In this document: in pieces, positions 7,910-15,510 of the stretch
Numbering within the stretch: position 1 is the stretch's first letter
How the letters are laid out: every line of letters starts with the position of its first letter
Assembly: GCA_934463345.1 (NCBI GenBank)
Contig: CAKSJL010000023.1
Coordinates: 1-21,418, forward strand
Source of the DNA: an uncultured Oscillospiraceae bacterium
GTDB taxonomy: Bacteria; Bacillota; Clostridia; Oscillospirales; Ruminococcaceae
Reading direction: 5' to 3'
Length of the DNA: 21,418 bases
Position numbers and translations under genes: made by a program
The notes under the pieces: model-generated
The model's database searches: none
Seen by the model: only the letters and a program-made list of their open reading frames with translations
Told to the model about the DNA's origin: nothing

Positions 7910-7979
7910 AAGAACCAGTCTTTACAAGCGTATGCGCACGTCTTTCCAAGCACACATATCTTGTGAAGACGGGTTCTTA
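7910..7979. repeat. Short copy of a hairpin repeat family (also at 17204-17370)
   Basis: The ends ATAAGAACCAGTCTTTACAAG and CTTGTGAAGACGGGTTCTTA are imperfect inverted repeats. Read on the minus strand, its first ~27 nt match the left end of the 17204-17370 element (AGAACCCGTCTTCACAAGAT then ATGTGTG). Its last ~40 nt match that element's right end (GGAAAGAYGTGCGCATACGC). It is therefore an internally deleted copy lacking about 100 nt. The terminal TTA supplies the TAA stop codon of the TagF-like gene. Confidence 0.75.
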
Positions 7980-10379
7980 TAGTATTTCTTCAAGCTGTTT
8001 TCTGATCTGTGCATTTCGTTTTGCATAATCAATGCTCATAGGCTTTATCTTTCCGTCAGCATAGTCATACATTCCCTGGAGTATACCCTCTGTGCTGTCC
8101 TCGACAAGATATCCGCCGTATTCTTTAAGGAAGTTGCTCGGTCCATGAACATCCGTTGAGAAAACCGGAACGCCAAGGGAGTCAGCTTCAAGCATAACAA
8201 GCCCCAGTCCCTCATAAATTGAGGAAAGTATAAAGAGACTGCATCTTTTCAATATCGGCATAGGGTTCTGAACAGATTTTATTATTGCAATATCCTCCCA
8301 GCAGTCAGTTGCTCTCGCTTTCTGGACTGTTTTCCCATAAAGCTTTCCTGCGCCGCCGATTATGATAAGCTTTGAATCCGGATAATCCTTATGAAAGGCT
8401 TCAAATGCTTCTATAAGACGGAAATGTCCCTTTTCCGGAGAAAAGCGCCCGATTGTGATAAACTTTATGCCGTTCGAGTTTACAATGTGATTTATGCCGT
8501 CTGCATGCGGACAGAAAATTTCCGTATCCTTCTGGAACTCGATCGGCATATCTCCTTTCAGTACAACAAGGTCATGGTTGTGGAAGTTGCTGATGACCCT
8601 GATATTGTCCTTTCGTCCGCTTATCTGGAATGTCGGCTCAACAATATCCTCCGAAACAGCAACAACATTGTCGCAGACATTGTAAGCCCATCTCAGCAGA
8701 TATTCGTTCTGGTTGTTTCTCGTTTCAATTTCCTGAACCATGTCGTTATGCACAAAAATAGTCTTTCTGGCATTAAACTGTGTCAGCATGATAACGATAT
8801 TGTTTTCATAGCCGTTAAAGTGAATGACATGGTCGAATTTTATGCCATAAAAATGACGTTTTATCTCCCTCGAATAGGATTCGCCGAGAATACGCTTATT
8901 GCGCTGAGTTTCCTTTCCCTTTCTCGCAAGTGAATTATAGGCTCTCGATGTCCTGAAGTCAAAGAAAACCTCGCTGCTTATCGGTATTACGCCGACAGTT
9001 TCCGGAATAACCTTTGTTCTTGTCGGGTCGGCACGAAGATTTCTTTCACGAAACGAGATGTAGTAGTTATATCTGTTTGTGTCAATATTGTCCAGAACAG
9101 AGAGCAGAGCCGTAGTAATTCCGTTTTTATTCAGGTCGCCGGCATAAATGAGGACATTCTTTTTGCCGTTCGGTACAAGCTTTTCTTCCTTTGTGACCTT
9201 TTCACCCAGGAATACCCTCTGACAAATTTTCTTTGCGGCATCCGGATTGTCATAGGTGCAGTAAAGCTTTCTGAATTCCGTATCGTCATAATCCTTTGGC
9301 GCATTTATCGCCTTGATAAGACCATCGATGGTATCAGCCTGTGGAAACGGAAAACTATCGAGCGAAACATAAACGCCTCTGTCACGAAAATACTCTTCCT
9401 TGTCATATGTGTAAAGCACGATCTTGCGGCCGGAATTTGCAAAATCATAGAAAACACTTGAATAGTCCGTTACAAGCGTATCAGCCATATTCAGGATCTC
9501 GTAGTATTCATAGCCTGTAGGAAATGCCTTTATATGCTTATACTGTCCGTCGTCAAATTCAAGCTTCATGAGCGGATGATACTTGACGTAGAGCAGCTGA
9601 TCGTCGCTGAGTCTTTCGTCCATTTGTTCCAGGAACTGCTGTGTTTCAAGCAGTACACGCTCAGTGTCAAAACTGTTAACCTTTCCTCTCCAGGTCGGCA
9701 TATAAACGATAATATCCTTGTGGTCAACTCCAAATTTTTTTCTCAGTTCAGTTCTTTTCTGCTTGTCAAAAAAAACGGAATTTCTCGGATATCCTTCATT
9801 AAGAATGGTTGCCTTTGAAAGATTCTGGAGCATATATGCGCTGACCATTTTTTCCTTCATATATTCATTAGGGAAAACAAGGTAATCCGCAAATATGAGA
9901 TTTCTCATAACGTTGCCCATGTTGTATACTTCTGTTTCAACATCACGTCCCATGTTTTTAAGCGGAGTTCCATGCCATGTATTGAGAATTATCTGTCCGT
10001 CCTTTTTTATAAAACGTCTTGGAAACGAGGTATCATTGACAAGATATTTCGCCTTTGAAGCGTATTTGTAATACTTTATGGATTCCGCACGAAGCATCTT
10101 TACATTGTTTATCTCATAGTGTCTGAGCATAGCCTTTATTTCCTGTGCCTTAAAAGGCTTTGCTGAAATGCACAGCTTCAGATGCTTATACTCCGGATTC
10201 TGAGAAAGCTCCTTTGTAATATAAAGTATATTTCCGGCAAGATCAGAACCGCTTCTTGATTCTATAAGAACGAGGTTGTCCTTTATGCCTGATTTGAGAT
10301 ATCTTCCGTAATATATACTAAACCATATTCTGTTTTTAAGCTTGGTTATAACCCTTTTTGCATTTTTTCCCAGCTTCAT
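7977..10379 (-). CDS. TagF/TagB-like CDP-glycerol glycerophosphotransferase fused to a GT4 glycosyltransferase, 800 aa
   Basis: Two enzymes in one chain, predicted to build and decorate a glycerol-phosphate wall polymer at the membrane face. The N-terminal half (about 35-395) is the Glyphos_transf family. It has NTWHGTPLKNMGRD (H136), YHPL (H268) and LVTDYSSVFYDF (305-308), the histidines and DYSS motif of teichoic acid polymerases. The C-terminal half (about 405-800) is a GT-B family 4 glycosyltransferase. It has NGITTALLSVLDNI, VHNDM, GRFSPEKGHFRLIEAF (from 644) and SSIYEGLGLVMLEADSLGVP (nucleotide-sugar EX7E motif, from 719). There is no transmembrane segment, and a basic N-terminus may aid membrane contact. 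GGAGG lies 6-7 nt before the ATG. It follows tagD by 37 nt in one operon. The sugar added and the polymer type are unknown. Confidence 0.9.
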   Translation of the reverse strand: MKLGKNAKRVITKLKNRIWFSIYYGRYLKSGIKDNLVLIESRSGSDLAGNILYITKELSQNPEYKHLKLCISAKPFKAQEIKAMLRHYEINNVKMLRAESIKYYKYASKAKYLVNDTSFPRRFIKKDGQIILNTWHGTPLKNMGRDVETEVYNMGNVMRNLIFADYLVFPNEYMKEKMVSAYMLQNLSKATILNEGYPRNSVFFDKQKRTELRKKFGVDHKDIIVYMPTWRGKVNSFDTERVLLETQQFLEQMDERLSDDQLLYVKYHPLMKLEFDDGQYKHIKAFPTGYEYYEILNMADTLVTDYSSVFYDFANSGRKIVLYTYDKEEYFRDRGVYVSLDSFPFPQADTIDGLIKAINAPKDYDDTEFRKLYCTYDNPDAAKKICQRVFLGEKVTKEEKLVPNGKKNVLIYAGDLNKNGITTALLSVLDNIDTNRYNYYISFRERNLRADPTRTKVIPETVGVIPISSEVFFDFRTSRAYNSLARKGKETQRNKRILGESYSREIKRHFYGIKFDHVIHFNGYENNIVIMLTQFNARKTIFVHNDMVQEIETRNNQNEYLLRWAYNVCDNVVAVSEDIVEPTFQISGRKDNIRVISNFHNHDLVVLKGDMPIEFQKDTEIFCPHADGINHIVNSNGIKFITIGRFSPEKGHFRLIEAFEAFHKDYPDSKLIIIGGAGKLYGKTVQKARATDCWEDIAIIKSVQNPMPILKRCSLFILSSIYEGLGLVMLEADSLGVPVFSTDVHGPSNFLKEYGGYLVEDSTEGILQGMYDYADGKIKPMSIDYAKRNAQIRKQLEEIL

Positions 10380-10416
10380 TTAGTTTCCTCCGTTTTATGC
10401 CAATTAAATACGCTGA

Positions 10417-10803
10417 TTATTTCAGATCCTTTTTTATTTGTGTTGTGGAAATTTCCGGTGTTCTCGGAAGATAAACAACCTCGCAGTAATCCTTCAGAAA
10501 ATCAAACTTTCCTGTCCAGTCGTCTCCCATTACAAATGTATCAACCTTGAATTCCTTTACATCGCTTATCTTCTGTTCCCAGTTTTCCTCCGGGATAACA
10601 AGATCGACATATCTTACAGCCTCAAGCAGACGTTTCCTCTGCTCATAGGTGAAGTAGCATTTCTTCTGCTTTGAATTCCAGTTAAATTCGTCAGTTGAAA
10701 GCGCAACAATAAGATAATCTCCAAGCGCCTTTGCACGCTGGAGAAGATTGATATGACCGTAATGAAGAAGATCAAAGGTTCCGTAAGTGATAACTTTTTT
10801 CAT
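10417..10803 (-). CDS. tagD: Glycerol-3-phosphate cytidylyltransferase (TagD/TarD), 128 aa
   Basis: Makes CDP-glycerol from CTP and sn-glycerol-3-phosphate, the donor for glycerol teichoic acid synthesis. The sequence is a textbook match at normal length. It has YGTFDLLHYGHINLLQRAKA with the nucleotidyltransferase HxGH motif (HYGH, 14-17). It also has STDEFN, FTYEQRKRLLEAVRYVDLVI, VMGDDWTGKFDFL, and the C-terminal RTPEISTTQIKK, where the family's second signature R..xISTT is intact. It is first in the operon, 37 nt ahead of the TagF-like fusion gene, which would use its product. A consensus promoter lies upstream and leaves a leader of about 105 nt. Confidence 0.96.
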   Translation of the reverse strand: MKKVITYGTFDLLHYGHINLLQRAKALGDYLIVALSTDEFNWNSKQKKCYFTYEQRKRLLEAVRYVDLVIPEENWEQKISDVKEFKVDTFVMGDDWTGKFDFLKDYCEVVYLPRTPEISTTQIKKDLK

Positions 10804-10916
10804 ATTTATACCTCAGTCCTTTACTGATTCATAGTCTGTCCTTATTAAAGATGTATACAGATACCTGCAAAATGTGTACCCATATATCAGAGCATAGCTT
10901 ATACATTATAACTTTT

Positions 10917-10945
10917 AGTATATCCTATATTATATCATTTGTCAA
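10917..10945 (-). promoter_or_regulatory. Promoter of the tagD operon
   Basis: Minus strand TTGACA, 17 nt, TATACT: a near-consensus sigma-A promoter. Confidence 0.75.
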
Positions 10946-11045
10946 CTTTAACTTATAAATTTGCTGTTTTGCCCAAAAATCCTGTTTATGCGCCGCTTTT
11001 TTAAAAACATTTGGGGCAACACATGTTAGTCAGCGTTAACAGCTG

Positions 11046-11074
11046 TTGATTTTTTCTTGAAAATAATATATAAT
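11046..11074 (+). promoter_or_regulatory. Promoter of the dapF-dapL operon
   Basis: TTGATT, 17 nt, TATAAT on the plus strand, with a leader of about 130 nt before the dapF start. The palindrome AACAGCTGTT overlaps the -35 box. Confidence 0.65.
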
Positions 11075-11211
11075 TATATAAGTCCGGTAAAATAACGCAT
11101 TGCAATATGACAACTACTGGATTTCTATAAAAGAATACACAGTCAGGCTTATATGCACTGAAACTGCACATAAATGTCTGTTCTGAAATTTGCTGTAAAG
11201 GAGAGATCAAG

Positions 11212-12057
11212 TTGAGATTTACAAAAATGCATGGTATCGGCAATGACTATATTTATGTCAACTGCTTTGAAGAAAAAATCGCAGACCCTGAAAAGGTTTC
11301 GATATATGTGAGCGACCGCCGGAAAGGAATAGGTGCAGACGGGCTTGTTATGATACTGCCGTCTTACAAGGCAGATTTCAGGATGAGAATATTCAATGCC
11401 GACGGTTCTGAGGCTATGATGTGCGGGAATGCAACAAGGTGCATCGGCAAGTATGTATACGACAAGGGCATGATAGACAAGACTGAAATAACGCTCGAAA
11501 CAAATTCAGGCATAAAGTATCTGAAACTTTTCCCGGAAAACGGAAAAGTCGAGCATGTTGAGGTCAATATGGGCAAGGCTATACTTGTACCAAAGGATAT
11601 TCCTGTCAATTCTGACAAGGAAAGATTTATTTCCGAACCTGTCGAGGTTGCCGGAAAGGAATATAAAATCACCTGCGTATCAATGGGAAATCCGCATGCT
11701 GTTGTATATCTTGACGGAATCAGTGAGCTTGACCTTGAAAAAATAGGCCCTTCATTTGAAAATCATGAGCTGTTTCCGGACAGAATAAACACAGAATTCA
11801 TTGAGGTTGCCAACAACAGAAATCTTAATATGAGAGTATGGGAAAGAGGAAGCGGCGAAACCTTTGCCTGCGGAACTGGCGCATGCGCATCCGTTGTTGC
11901 GTCTGTACTGAACGGATTCTGCAATTACGACGAGGAAGTAACTGTACATCTCAGAGGCGGCGACCTGAAGATAACATACTGTAACGACGGAACGGTCATC
12001 ATGAAAGGCCCGGCAACTCATATCTGCGACGGAGATATTGATATAAATAACATATAA
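11212..12057 (+). CDS. dapF: Diaminopimelate epimerase, 281 aa
   Basis: Interconverts LL- and meso-diaminopimelate, feeding both peptidoglycan and lysine synthesis. It is a PLP-independent two-base enzyme with one catalytic cysteine in each half. Both are present: MMCGNATRC (C71) and FACGTGACAS (C220). MHGIGNDYIYV at the start and MGNPHAVVYL in the middle are family hallmarks. Translation starts at TTG (11212), preceded by AAAGGAGAG at good spacing. The next candidate, ATG at 11227, would cut off the conserved first strand. It lies 15 nt before dapL, so the two consecutive steps of the aminotransferase pathway are co-expressed. There is no terminator between them. Confidence 0.97.
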   Translation: MRFTKMHGIGNDYIYVNCFEEKIADPEKVSIYVSDRRKGIGADGLVMILPSYKADFRMRIFNADGSEAMMCGNATRCIGKYVYDKGMIDKTEITLETNSGIKYLKLFPENGKVEHVEVNMGKAILVPKDIPVNSDKERFISEPVEVAGKEYKITCVSMGNPHAVVYLDGISELDLEKIGPSFENHELFPDRINTEFIEVANNRNLNMRVWERGSGETFACGTGACASVVASVLNGFCNYDEEVTVHLRGGDLKITYCNDGTVIMKGPATHICDGDIDINNI

Positions 12058-12072
12058 GGAGAATTACACCAG

Positions 12073-13260
12073 ATGACAAAGGTAAATAAGAATTTTGAAA
12101 ATCTTGTTCCAAGTTATCTTTTTGCAGACATAGCAAAGAGAGTAAACGAATTCACAAAGGCTAACCCTGACAAAAAGGTTATAAGACTCGGGATAGGCGA
12201 CGTAACGCTTCCGCTTGCGCCTGTTGTAGTTGAAGCTATGAAAAAAGGCTGCGACGAACTGGGTGCAAAGGAAACCTTCAAGGGATATCCTGACTATGAG
12301 GGATACGGCTTTTTAAGGGAGGCAATCTCAGGTTATTACAAAAGCTTCGGCGCTGACATTTCAGCTGATGAGATCCTTGTAAACGACGGCGCAAAGTCAG
12401 ATGCCGGAAATATCGGCGACATCTTCTCAGAGGATAATGTCGTACTCGTTTCAGACCCTGTTTATCCGGTTTATGTTGACTCAAATATTATGGCTGGAAG
12501 AACCATACTTTATGCTGACGGAACAGAGGAAAACGGTTTCTGCGCAATGCCGGACAAGTCCGTAAAAGCAGACATTATCTATCTCTGCTCCCCTAACAAC
12601 CCGACAGGCGCATGCTACACAAAGGCACAGCTGAAAGAATGGGTTGACTACGCAAACGAAAACAACGCTCTCATCATCTATGACGCTGCTTATGAAGCAT
12701 TTATTACCGAAGAGGATATTCCGAGAAGCATTATGCAGATCGAAGGGGCAAGGACATGCGCAATTGAAATGTGTTCGCTTTCAAAAACTGCCGGCTTTAC
12801 CGGTACAAGATGCGGCTATACAGTAATTCCTAAAGAGCTTGAGCTTGACGGAACGAACATTTACAAGCTCTGGTACAGACGTCTTTCAACAAAATTCAAC
12901 GGCGTATCCTATCCTGTTCAGTGTGCGGCGGCAGCTGTGTTCACAGAAGAGGGACAGAAGCAAATAAAGGAAAATATTGCTTATTACCAGGAAAACGCCA
13001 AAATCATTGCAAAGACCATGGACGAGCTTGGAATCAAGTATACAGGCGGTGTAAATTCCCCTTACATCTGGCTGAAATGCCCGAACAACATGGGAAGCTG
13101 GGAATTCTTTGATTATCTCCTCAACAACATTTACGTTGTCGGAACTCCGGGTGAGGGATTTGGCAAGAACGGCGAAGGCTGGTTCAGACTGACTTCATTT
13201 GGCGACAGAGAAAACACTATTGAAGCTATGGAAAGACTTAAAGGTCTTATGAACAAATAA
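12073..13260 (+). CDS. dapL: LL-diaminopimelate aminotransferase, 395 aa
   Basis: PLP enzyme converting tetrahydrodipicolinate directly to LL-diaminopimelate with glutamate as donor, bypassing the succinylated or acetylated intermediates. Hallmarks: VPSYLFADIAKRV, RLGIGDVTLPL, YPDYEGYGFLREAI, SDPVYPVYVDSN, LCSPNNPTGA, and the PLP lysine in SLSKTAGFTGTRCGY (K238). The C-terminus VVGTPGEGFGKNGEGWFRLT carries the substrate-binding arginine of fold-type I enzymes. The length is typical of DapL. AAGGAG lies 11 nt before the ATG. It follows dapF, whose substrate it makes, and ends in a strong terminator. Finding DapL suggests the aminotransferase variant of lysine synthesis. Confidence 0.97.
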   Translation: MTKVNKNFENLVPSYLFADIAKRVNEFTKANPDKKVIRLGIGDVTLPLAPVVVEAMKKGCDELGAKETFKGYPDYEGYGFLREAISGYYKSFGADISADEILVNDGAKSDAGNIGDIFSEDNVVLVSDPVYPVYVDSNIMAGRTILYADGTEENGFCAMPDKSVKADIIYLCSPNNPTGACYTKAQLKEWVDYANENNALIIYDAAYEAFITEEDIPRSIMQIEGARTCAIEMCSLSKTAGFTGTRCGYTVIPKELELDGTNIYKLWYRRLSTKFNGVSYPVQCAAAAVFTEEGQKQIKENIAYYQENAKIIAKTMDELGIKYTGGVNSPYIWLKCPNNMGSWEFFDYLLNNIYVVGTPGEGFGKNGEGWFRLTSFGDRENTIEAMERLKGLMNK

Positions 13261-13273
13261 TACGGATCTTGCA

Positions 13274-13300
13274 GGGTGGCCACTGGTCGCCCGTTTTTTT
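13274..13300 (+). terminator. Terminator of dapF-dapL
   Basis: GGGTGGCC and GGTCGCCC form an 8-bp stem (two G-U pairs) with a 3-nt loop, followed by G and seven T. Confidence 0.88.
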
Positions 13301-13313
13301 GTCATATTTTTCA

Positions 13314-13343
13314 TTAAATCAATTTTTGTATTCCGGATATAAT
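13314..13343 (+). promoter_or_regulatory. Promoter of the 63-aa gene
   Basis: TATAAT at 13338-13343 with a poor -35 (TTAAAT, 18 nt upstream). It lies between a terminator and the small gene, so a promoter is expected here. Confidence 0.45.
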
Positions 13344-13380
13344 AGTCTTAGAAGCATTTTAATCACAAAAGGAGACTGCA

Positions 13381-13572
13381 ATGAAACAGAAAAACCCGAA
13401 ATATCCGGTCACGCCGTCCTATGAGGATATTATGTTCAGCGAGGCAGGATGCGCCAACGATTGCACAGGTCTTATCCCGTCAGCCGTCATGAACGAAAGC
13501 GAATATGAATCATACGAGGACATAATGGACTTTAACGTTCCTGAAATGGACAAGGATAAAAACAACCGCTGA
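13381..13572 (+). CDS. Small acidic protein with a YEDIM repeat, 63 aa, function unknown
   Basis: I do not recognise a named family with certainty. The protein is short and acidic, without signal peptide or membrane segment. The pentapeptide YEDIM occurs twice (PSYEDIMFSE and ESYEDIMDFN, about 30 residues apart). Between them lie CANDC, with two cysteines three residues apart, and the segment TGLIPSAVMNESEYESYEDI. The tail is charged (MDKDKNNR). It looks like a real gene: AAAAGGAG lies 7-8 nt before the ATG, it has its own -10 box, and strong terminators sit before and after it. The arrangement of a short protein with a repeated motif could suit a peptide that binds or is modified by a partner, but nothing nearby encodes a modifying enzyme. 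Confidence 0.75.
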   Translation: MKQKNPKYPVTPSYEDIMFSEAGCANDCTGLIPSAVMNESEYESYEDIMDFNVPEMDKDKNNR

Positions 13573-13584
13573 ATATGCGAAAAA

Positions 13585-13609
13585 CCGGCACTGCAAAAAA
13601 CAGTGCCGG
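13585..13609. terminator. Two-way terminator between the 63-aa gene and the secreted-protein gene
   Basis: A 9-bp perfect GC-rich stem (CCGGCACTG / CAGTGCCGG) with a 7-nt loop. TTTTTG follows on the plus strand and TTTTTCG on the minus strand, so it serves both converging genes. Confidence 0.88.
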
Positions 13610-13647
13610 AATTTTTGTTATCCAGTTGTTAAGAATATTCTTATATT

Positions 13648-14616
13648 TCAGGCATACTTTAAAACATTTTTATTGTAATTATAAAGCTTATCGCAGATTG
13701 CCACAAGATTTGGTTCATTATCCTCGCAGTTTCTCAAAATCCAGTAAATATATTCAAGAATGCTGAAACGAACATAGCATTCTGTTCCGTCATCATATTT
13801 AAGGGTTATTTCTGTGACATCGCCGTACTTTGCCGGAGTTACATCGCAGAGCTTTAACACCTTAAATTTATTGCCATCAATTTCAACATCCTCAACTTTA
13901 ATTTTCCCACTATCACCTATAACTGTGAAATCAGTGTCATCAGTAAAATAATGACAGAGAGTTACATCGTGGTTCAGAAGCAAAGTTGAACCGATATAAT
14001 GCTGAGAATCCGTTGCATTTTTTATTTTTCCGCCGCTTTTCTGCTCGATTTCGTCAGCTATTTCCCCAAAATGGACTTTATCATCGGTTGTTATATTATT
14101 ATAGGAAGAAGCTTTTTCATGTGGAATATTATACTTAAAATAGGTCATAGCAAAACCTGAAATTTCATTGTGATGATAGAGATTTTCTGTACCATTTTCC
14201 GAAATATTCACCTGATTGGATGCCAAATTATATCCAGATAATGGCGTTATGCTTTTATCATTTACATAAATCTCAATTGCATCATAATATTCCTTGTGTG
14301 CAGGGTTGTATCTGACCCTGTAGTTCGCATCATTGTTACTTGATGAATCAATCGCTTCAACATATAAATCATTTGTATGCTCTTTTGTCTGGGTTTCACC
14401 AGAGTAATGAGTTGTCTGTATAATAGTGACTTTGGGGTCAGAATCAGGACTGTAAAAATATATCCAGAAATCAACTCCGCCGTTTTTATTAATTTCATAA
14501 GTAAGTTTAATAAATAATGGGGTTGGCGAATCAGTCAAAATCATTGGTTTACCCACAACCGCAGGCTTTAAACATCTAATTATGCCGCTTTTAAATTTGC
14601 GTGCTAATCCTACCAT
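13648..14616 (-). CDS. C-terminal fragment of the interrupted secreted protein, 322 aa
   Basis: The open frame after the TAA. The ATG at 14616 has no ribosome-binding sequence and no signal peptide, so independent expression is unlikely. It contains IYFYSPDSDPKVTIIQTTHY, the segment VHFGEIADEIEQKSGGKI, and the C-terminal block from about 250. That block (CDVTPAKYGDVTEITLKYDD, then YVRFSILEYIYWILRN, ending LVAICDKLYNYNKNVLKY) has the look of a recurrent C-terminal domain of clostridial secreted proteins. It makes sense only as the continuation of the upstream fragment. Confidence 0.5.
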   Translation of the reverse strand: MVGLARKFKSGIIRCLKPAVVGKPMILTDSPTPLFIKLTYEINKNGGVDFWIYFYSPDSDPKVTIIQTTHYSGETQTKEHTNDLYVEAIDSSSNNDANYRVRYNPAHKEYYDAIEIYVNDKSITPLSGYNLASNQVNISENGTENLYHHNEISGFAMTYFKYNIPHEKASSYNNITTDDKVHFGEIADEIEQKSGGKIKNATDSQHYIGSTLLLNHDVTLCHYFTDDTDFTVIGDSGKIKVEDVEIDGNKFKVLKLCDVTPAKYGDVTEITLKYDDGTECYVRFSILEYIYWILRNCEDNEPNLVAICDKLYNYNKNVLKYA

Positions 14617-14688
14617 GTCGCTTAAGTTGTATGAAATGAAACAGCTTCCGCCTGATACAACATGTTTGTCAGTAGCTGTTATGCAATT

Positions 14689-15408
14689 TTATCCTTGCAT
14701 TTCAAGCATTGGCAGATTAATTAATGTCAGACTGCCGCCCTCACTTAAATTTAAATTCTTACTCATGTAAGTTGTTGTTTGAAAGTTGAAGGTTACACTT
14801 GTACATATATCGAGTGATGAGTTAAAATTAACCGGACTTTTAGCAGTATTGATTATTTCAAGTGAAGAATTTTCATCATTGCCGTCATTATCTGTTATCG
14901 TAATAGTGTCGGCAGACATAAAATATAAACTGCGAAGAAGTCTGGTACATTCTTCATCCCAATAAATTGAATTTCTATTAGCATTGCATGTTATTTTGTT
15001 TGTTCCCTCAAGTCTGATTGTTACATCGCTGACACTTTTGGTTTCATAATTATATACACACAGGAATTCAGGGTTATTGGTTACAATGTTTGCATTGTTG
15101 AAAACTATTTCACCGGATTCGGAATCATAGTAAACAGGGTCGCTATTTTCCCCTATTCCATCAAAATTTCCGGTAAATTTAATAGGGAATGAGGATGTAT
15201 CATCTTCGGGTTCTCCACCCTTATAAAAAGTCTCAGAAGCTGTATCAAAAATTATGCAGTTTGTTATGTTTAAGGTCTGGCTTTCCTCCGCCGTTACAGA
15301 AAAAGCCGGTGCGTTTGAAATGGTTTTAGCGCCAAAAAACGGGACGGACGAAAACGTTAAAGCCGCAGCAAGAACTCCGGCAAGAGATTTTTTAAGATTA
15401 ATTATCAT
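14689..15408 (-). CDS. N-terminal fragment of the interrupted secreted protein, 239 aa
   Basis: This is what would be made if the TAA acts as a normal stop. A Sec signal peptide is evident: MIINLKKSLAGVLAAALTFS with a basic start and hydrophobic core, and cleavage probably after SVTA near residue 41. The remainder is rich in Asn, Asp, Thr and Ser with short beta-strand-like repeats such as VTIRLEGTNKITCN and TITITDNDGNDENSSLEI. That resembles beta-helix or carbohydrate-binding surface proteins. AAAGGAG lies 6-7 nt before the ATG, and a good promoter lies upstream, so the transcript is probably made. There is no membrane anchor or dockerin. A truncated product may be unstable. Confidence 0.65.
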   Translation of the reverse strand: MIINLKKSLAGVLAAALTFSSVPFFGAKTISNAPAFSVTAEESQTLNITNCIIFDTASETFYKGGEPEDDTSSFPIKFTGNFDGIGENSDPVYYDSESGEIVFNNANIVTNNPEFLCVYNYETKSVSDVTIRLEGTNKITCNANRNSIYWDEECTRLLRSLYFMSADTITITDNDGNDENSSLEIINTAKSPVNFNSSLDICTSVTFNFQTTTYMSKNLNLSEGGSLTLINLPMLEMQG

Positions 15409-15448
15409 AGGTTCTCCTTTAGTATAATGTTTTTTTGCTTGTTAGTTT

Positions 15449-15477
15449 ATTATAACATATAATAAGGAATATTGCAA
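15449..15477 (-). promoter_or_regulatory. Promoter of the interrupted secreted-protein gene
   Basis: Minus strand TTGCAA, 17 nt, TATAAT, with a leader of about 35 nt. The intact promoter suggests the gene was inactivated recently. Confidence 0.65.
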
Positions 15478-15510
15478 GGAGTTGGGAGGAAAAGATAGAT
15501 AGAAATAAAA

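Larger units (their letters stand above)
10804..11211. other. Divergent intergenic region between tagD and dapF
   Basis: 408 bp without a gene. It holds one promoter facing each way (separate entries), a 10-bp palindrome AACAGCTGTT at 11038-11047 that touches the dapF -35 box, and a leader hairpin near 11150-11176 (TTATATGCA / TGCACATAA with one mismatch). I recognise no riboswitch in it. Confidence 0.6.
13648..15408 (-). pseudogene. Secreted protein gene interrupted by one in-frame TAA
   Basis: Two open stretches, 15408-14689 and 14616-13648, are in the same frame. The 24 codons between them contain no other stop and read as ordinary protein (NCITATDKHVVSGGSCFISY). Only the TAA at 14691-14689 breaks a 587-codon frame. 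The simplest reading is a gene disabled by a point mutation (for example AAA, CAA or GAA to TAA) or a sequence error. Read-through is possible but unsupported. The whole would be a signal-peptide protein with a beta-rich N-terminal part and a C-terminal domain. That domain resembles one I remember at the end of many clostridial secreted proteins, finishing in a motif like LV..c..LyNYg......Y. The function is unknown; a cell-surface or carbohydrate-interacting role is a guess. Confidence 0.75.

Noticed and set aside
7801..7980. CRISPR-like repeat array
   Set aside because: The repeats are inverted, of unequal length and not regularly spaced; no cas gene is present.
8391..8933. 180-codon plus-strand ORF inside the TagF-GT4 gene
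   Set aside because: Antisense shadow; the minus-strand frame has all family motifs without interruption.
11082..11211. Possible lysine riboswitch in the dapF leader
   Set aside because: The leader is only about 130 nt and shows none of the multi-helix lysine-element core; just one weak hairpin.
11001..11243. 80-codon minus-strand ORF in the dapF leader
   Set aside because: Overlaps the dapF promoter and start, lacks a ribosome-binding site, and its protein has no recognisable features.
13648..15408. Two independent genes in tandem
   Set aside because: Same frame, no stop other than one TAA, and no ribosome-binding site or signal peptide for the second; one broken gene is simpler.
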